A stretch of DNA of 5,422 nucleotides from an uncultured Dehalococcoidia bacterium. Lineage in GTDB: Bacteria > Chloroflexota > Dehalococcoidia > Tepidiformales > Tepidiformaceae. The stretch's first letter is position 1. Each line of letters opens with the position of its first letter. Of the stretch, positions 4,914-5,422 are shown piece after piece. The stretch is taken from NCBI GenBank assembly GCA_937864275.1, contig CALMIW010000215.1, forward strand, positions 1 to 5,422, read 5' to 3'. Both the position numbers and the translations under genes were made by a program. The notes under the pieces are model-generated. The model had not been told where the DNA came from and ran no database searches. It saw only the letters and a list, made by a program, of their open reading frames with translations.

Positions 4914-5281
4914 TCCAACAGGAAAGCCGGCTGAAGGTGGCCGATAACTCCGGCGCGCGCTCGCTGCTCTGCATCCGCGTGCTCGGGGGAAGCCGCCGCC
5001 GCTATGCCCGCCCCGGCGACATCATCGTCGCCAGCGTGAAGGTGGCTCAGCCGAACTCGAACGTGAAGAAGGGCGACGTCGTCAAGGCCGTCGTCGTCCG
5101 CGTGACGAAGGAGTACGGCCGTCCCGATGGTTCGTACATCCGCTTCGATGAGAACGCCGCCGTGCTGCTCGCCAGCGACGGCGAAAACCCGCGCGGCACG
5201 CGCATCTTCGGGCCGGTCGCTCGCGAACTGCGCGACCGGAACTTCATGAAGATCGTGTCGCTCGCCCCGGAGGTGCTGTAG
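4910..5281 (+). CDS. rplN: 50S ribosomal protein uL14 (L14), GTG start
   Basis: uL14 binds 23S rRNA at the subunit interface, forms bridges to the 30S subunit and is the docking site of the silencing factor RsfS. Starting at the GTG, the product has 123 residues, exactly the E. coli length, and begins (M)-I-Q-Q-E-S-R-L-K-V-A-D-N-S-G-A-R, matching the family opening M-I-Q. Further motifs are V-L-G-G-S-R-R-R-Y-A at 24-33, the signature region G-D-V-V-K-A-V-V-V-R at 55-64, R-P-D-G-S-Y-I-R-F-D-E-N-A at 71-83, and G-T-R-I-F-G-P-V-A-R-E-L at 96-107, ending S-L-A-P-E-V-L. No in-frame ATG could replace the GTG without losing conserved residues. The start overlaps rpsQ by 4 nt, with GGAGGTG 5 nt upstream. 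Confidence 0.98.
   Translation: MIQQESRLKVADNSGARSLLCIRVLGGSRRRYARPGDIIVASVKVAQPNSNVKKGDVVKAVVVRVTKEYGRPDGSYIRFDENAAVLLASDGENPRGTRIFGPVARELRDRNFMKIVSLAPEVL
5269..5275 (+). promoter_or_regulatory. Ribosome binding site deciding the GTG start of rplX
   Basis: GGAGGTG, the same 7-mer at the same 5-nt spacing as before rplN, lies within the codons for the conserved Pro-Glu-Val-Leu end of uL14. It supports GTG at 5281 as the rplX start. Confidence 0.85.
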
Positions 5282-5422
5282 TGCCTGCGAAAATCAAGCG
5301 TGGCGATAAGGTCGTCGTGCTCGCCGGGAAGGACCGCGGCAAGCAGGGCACCGTTCGCGCCGTCATCAACAAGGACAACCGCGTCCTCGTCGAGGGCGTG
5401 AACATCATCAAGCGCCACCAGC
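5281..5422 (+). CDS. rplX: 50S ribosomal protein uL24 (L24), 5' part only, GTG start
   Basis: uL24 is one of the two assembly-initiator proteins of the 50S subunit and sits close to the tunnel exit. The window holds 47 codons plus one base; the family is usually a little over 100 residues, so roughly half is missing beyond the right edge. The visible part starts (M)-P-A-K-I-K-R-G-D-K-V-V-V-L-A-G-K and continues D-R-G-K-Q-G-T-V, a clear KOW motif. It then has R-V-L-V-E-G-V-N-I-I-K-R-H, the conserved stretch after it. The GTG overlaps the last base of the rplN stop (TAGTG), and GGAGGTG at 5269-5275 lies 5 nt upstream. No better start exists nearby. Confidence 0.97.
   Translation, partial: MPAKIKRGDKVVVLAGKDRGKQGTVRAVINKDNRVLVEGVNIIKRHQ

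Noticed and set aside
1..5422. Search for an unknown system, mobile element, CRISPR, tRNA or non-coding RNA
   Set aside because: Essentially every base belongs to one of thirteen known ribosomal protein genes in canonical order, with gaps of at most 12 nt. I saw no direct-repeat array, inverted-repeat ends, foreign-looking composition or unexplained space.

Overview
The window is a GC-rich stretch of the bacterial S10-spc ribosomal protein operon, entirely on the + strand. In order it holds the 3' end of rpsJ (uS10), then complete rplC (uL3), rplD (uL4), rplW (uL23), rplB (uL2), rpsS (uS19), rplV (uL22), rpsC (uS3), rplP (uL16), rpmC (uL29), rpsQ (uS17) and rplN (uL14), and finally the 5' part of rplX (uL24). 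This is the canonical bacterial order with no insertion, loss or rearrangement. The S10/spc boundary of E. coli (between rpsQ and rplN) is crossed by a 4-nt gene overlap, so here the two transcription units look fused.

The organism is a bacterium. Codon third positions are strongly G/C, and several residue patterns resemble Chloroflexota homologues as I remember them, possibly a Dehalococcoidia-like lineage. These are the uL3 segment with H-G-Q-S-D-R-H-R-A-P-G-S-I-G, the uL2 N-terminus with K-P-T-S-P-G-R-R and F-S-E-I-T-K, and the uL2 segment G-M-P-G-P-K-T-P-W-G-K-P. That placement is inference from memory and no search was run.

The layout is very compact. Junctions are 4-nt overlaps (rplC/rplD ATGA, rpsQ/rplN GTGA), 1-nt overlaps (rplD/rplW, rpsC/rplP and rpmC after rplP as TAATG; rplN/rplX as TAGTG), direct abutment (rplV/rpsC) or gaps of 2 to 12 nt. 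No non-coding stretch exceeds 12 nt, and I see no room for an internal promoter, terminator, RNA gene or mobile element. Shine-Dalgarno (SD) motifs mostly lie inside the preceding gene's last codons, which fits translational coupling.

The products all build the ribosome. uL3, uL4, uL2, uL22, uL16, uL14 and uL24 are early or structural 50S proteins around the peptidyl transferase centre, the exit tunnel and the 30S interface. uL23 and uL29 ring the tunnel exit. uS10, uS19, uS3 and uS17 belong to the 30S subunit.

I found no previously undescribed system. The points worth a second look are small: lineage-type C-terminal tails on uL4, uS3 and uS17, a divergent uL4 tunnel loop (G-L-G in place of the usual G-T-G), non-consensus residues in the uL3 central loop, and the SD/start arrangement at the two GTG-started genes.
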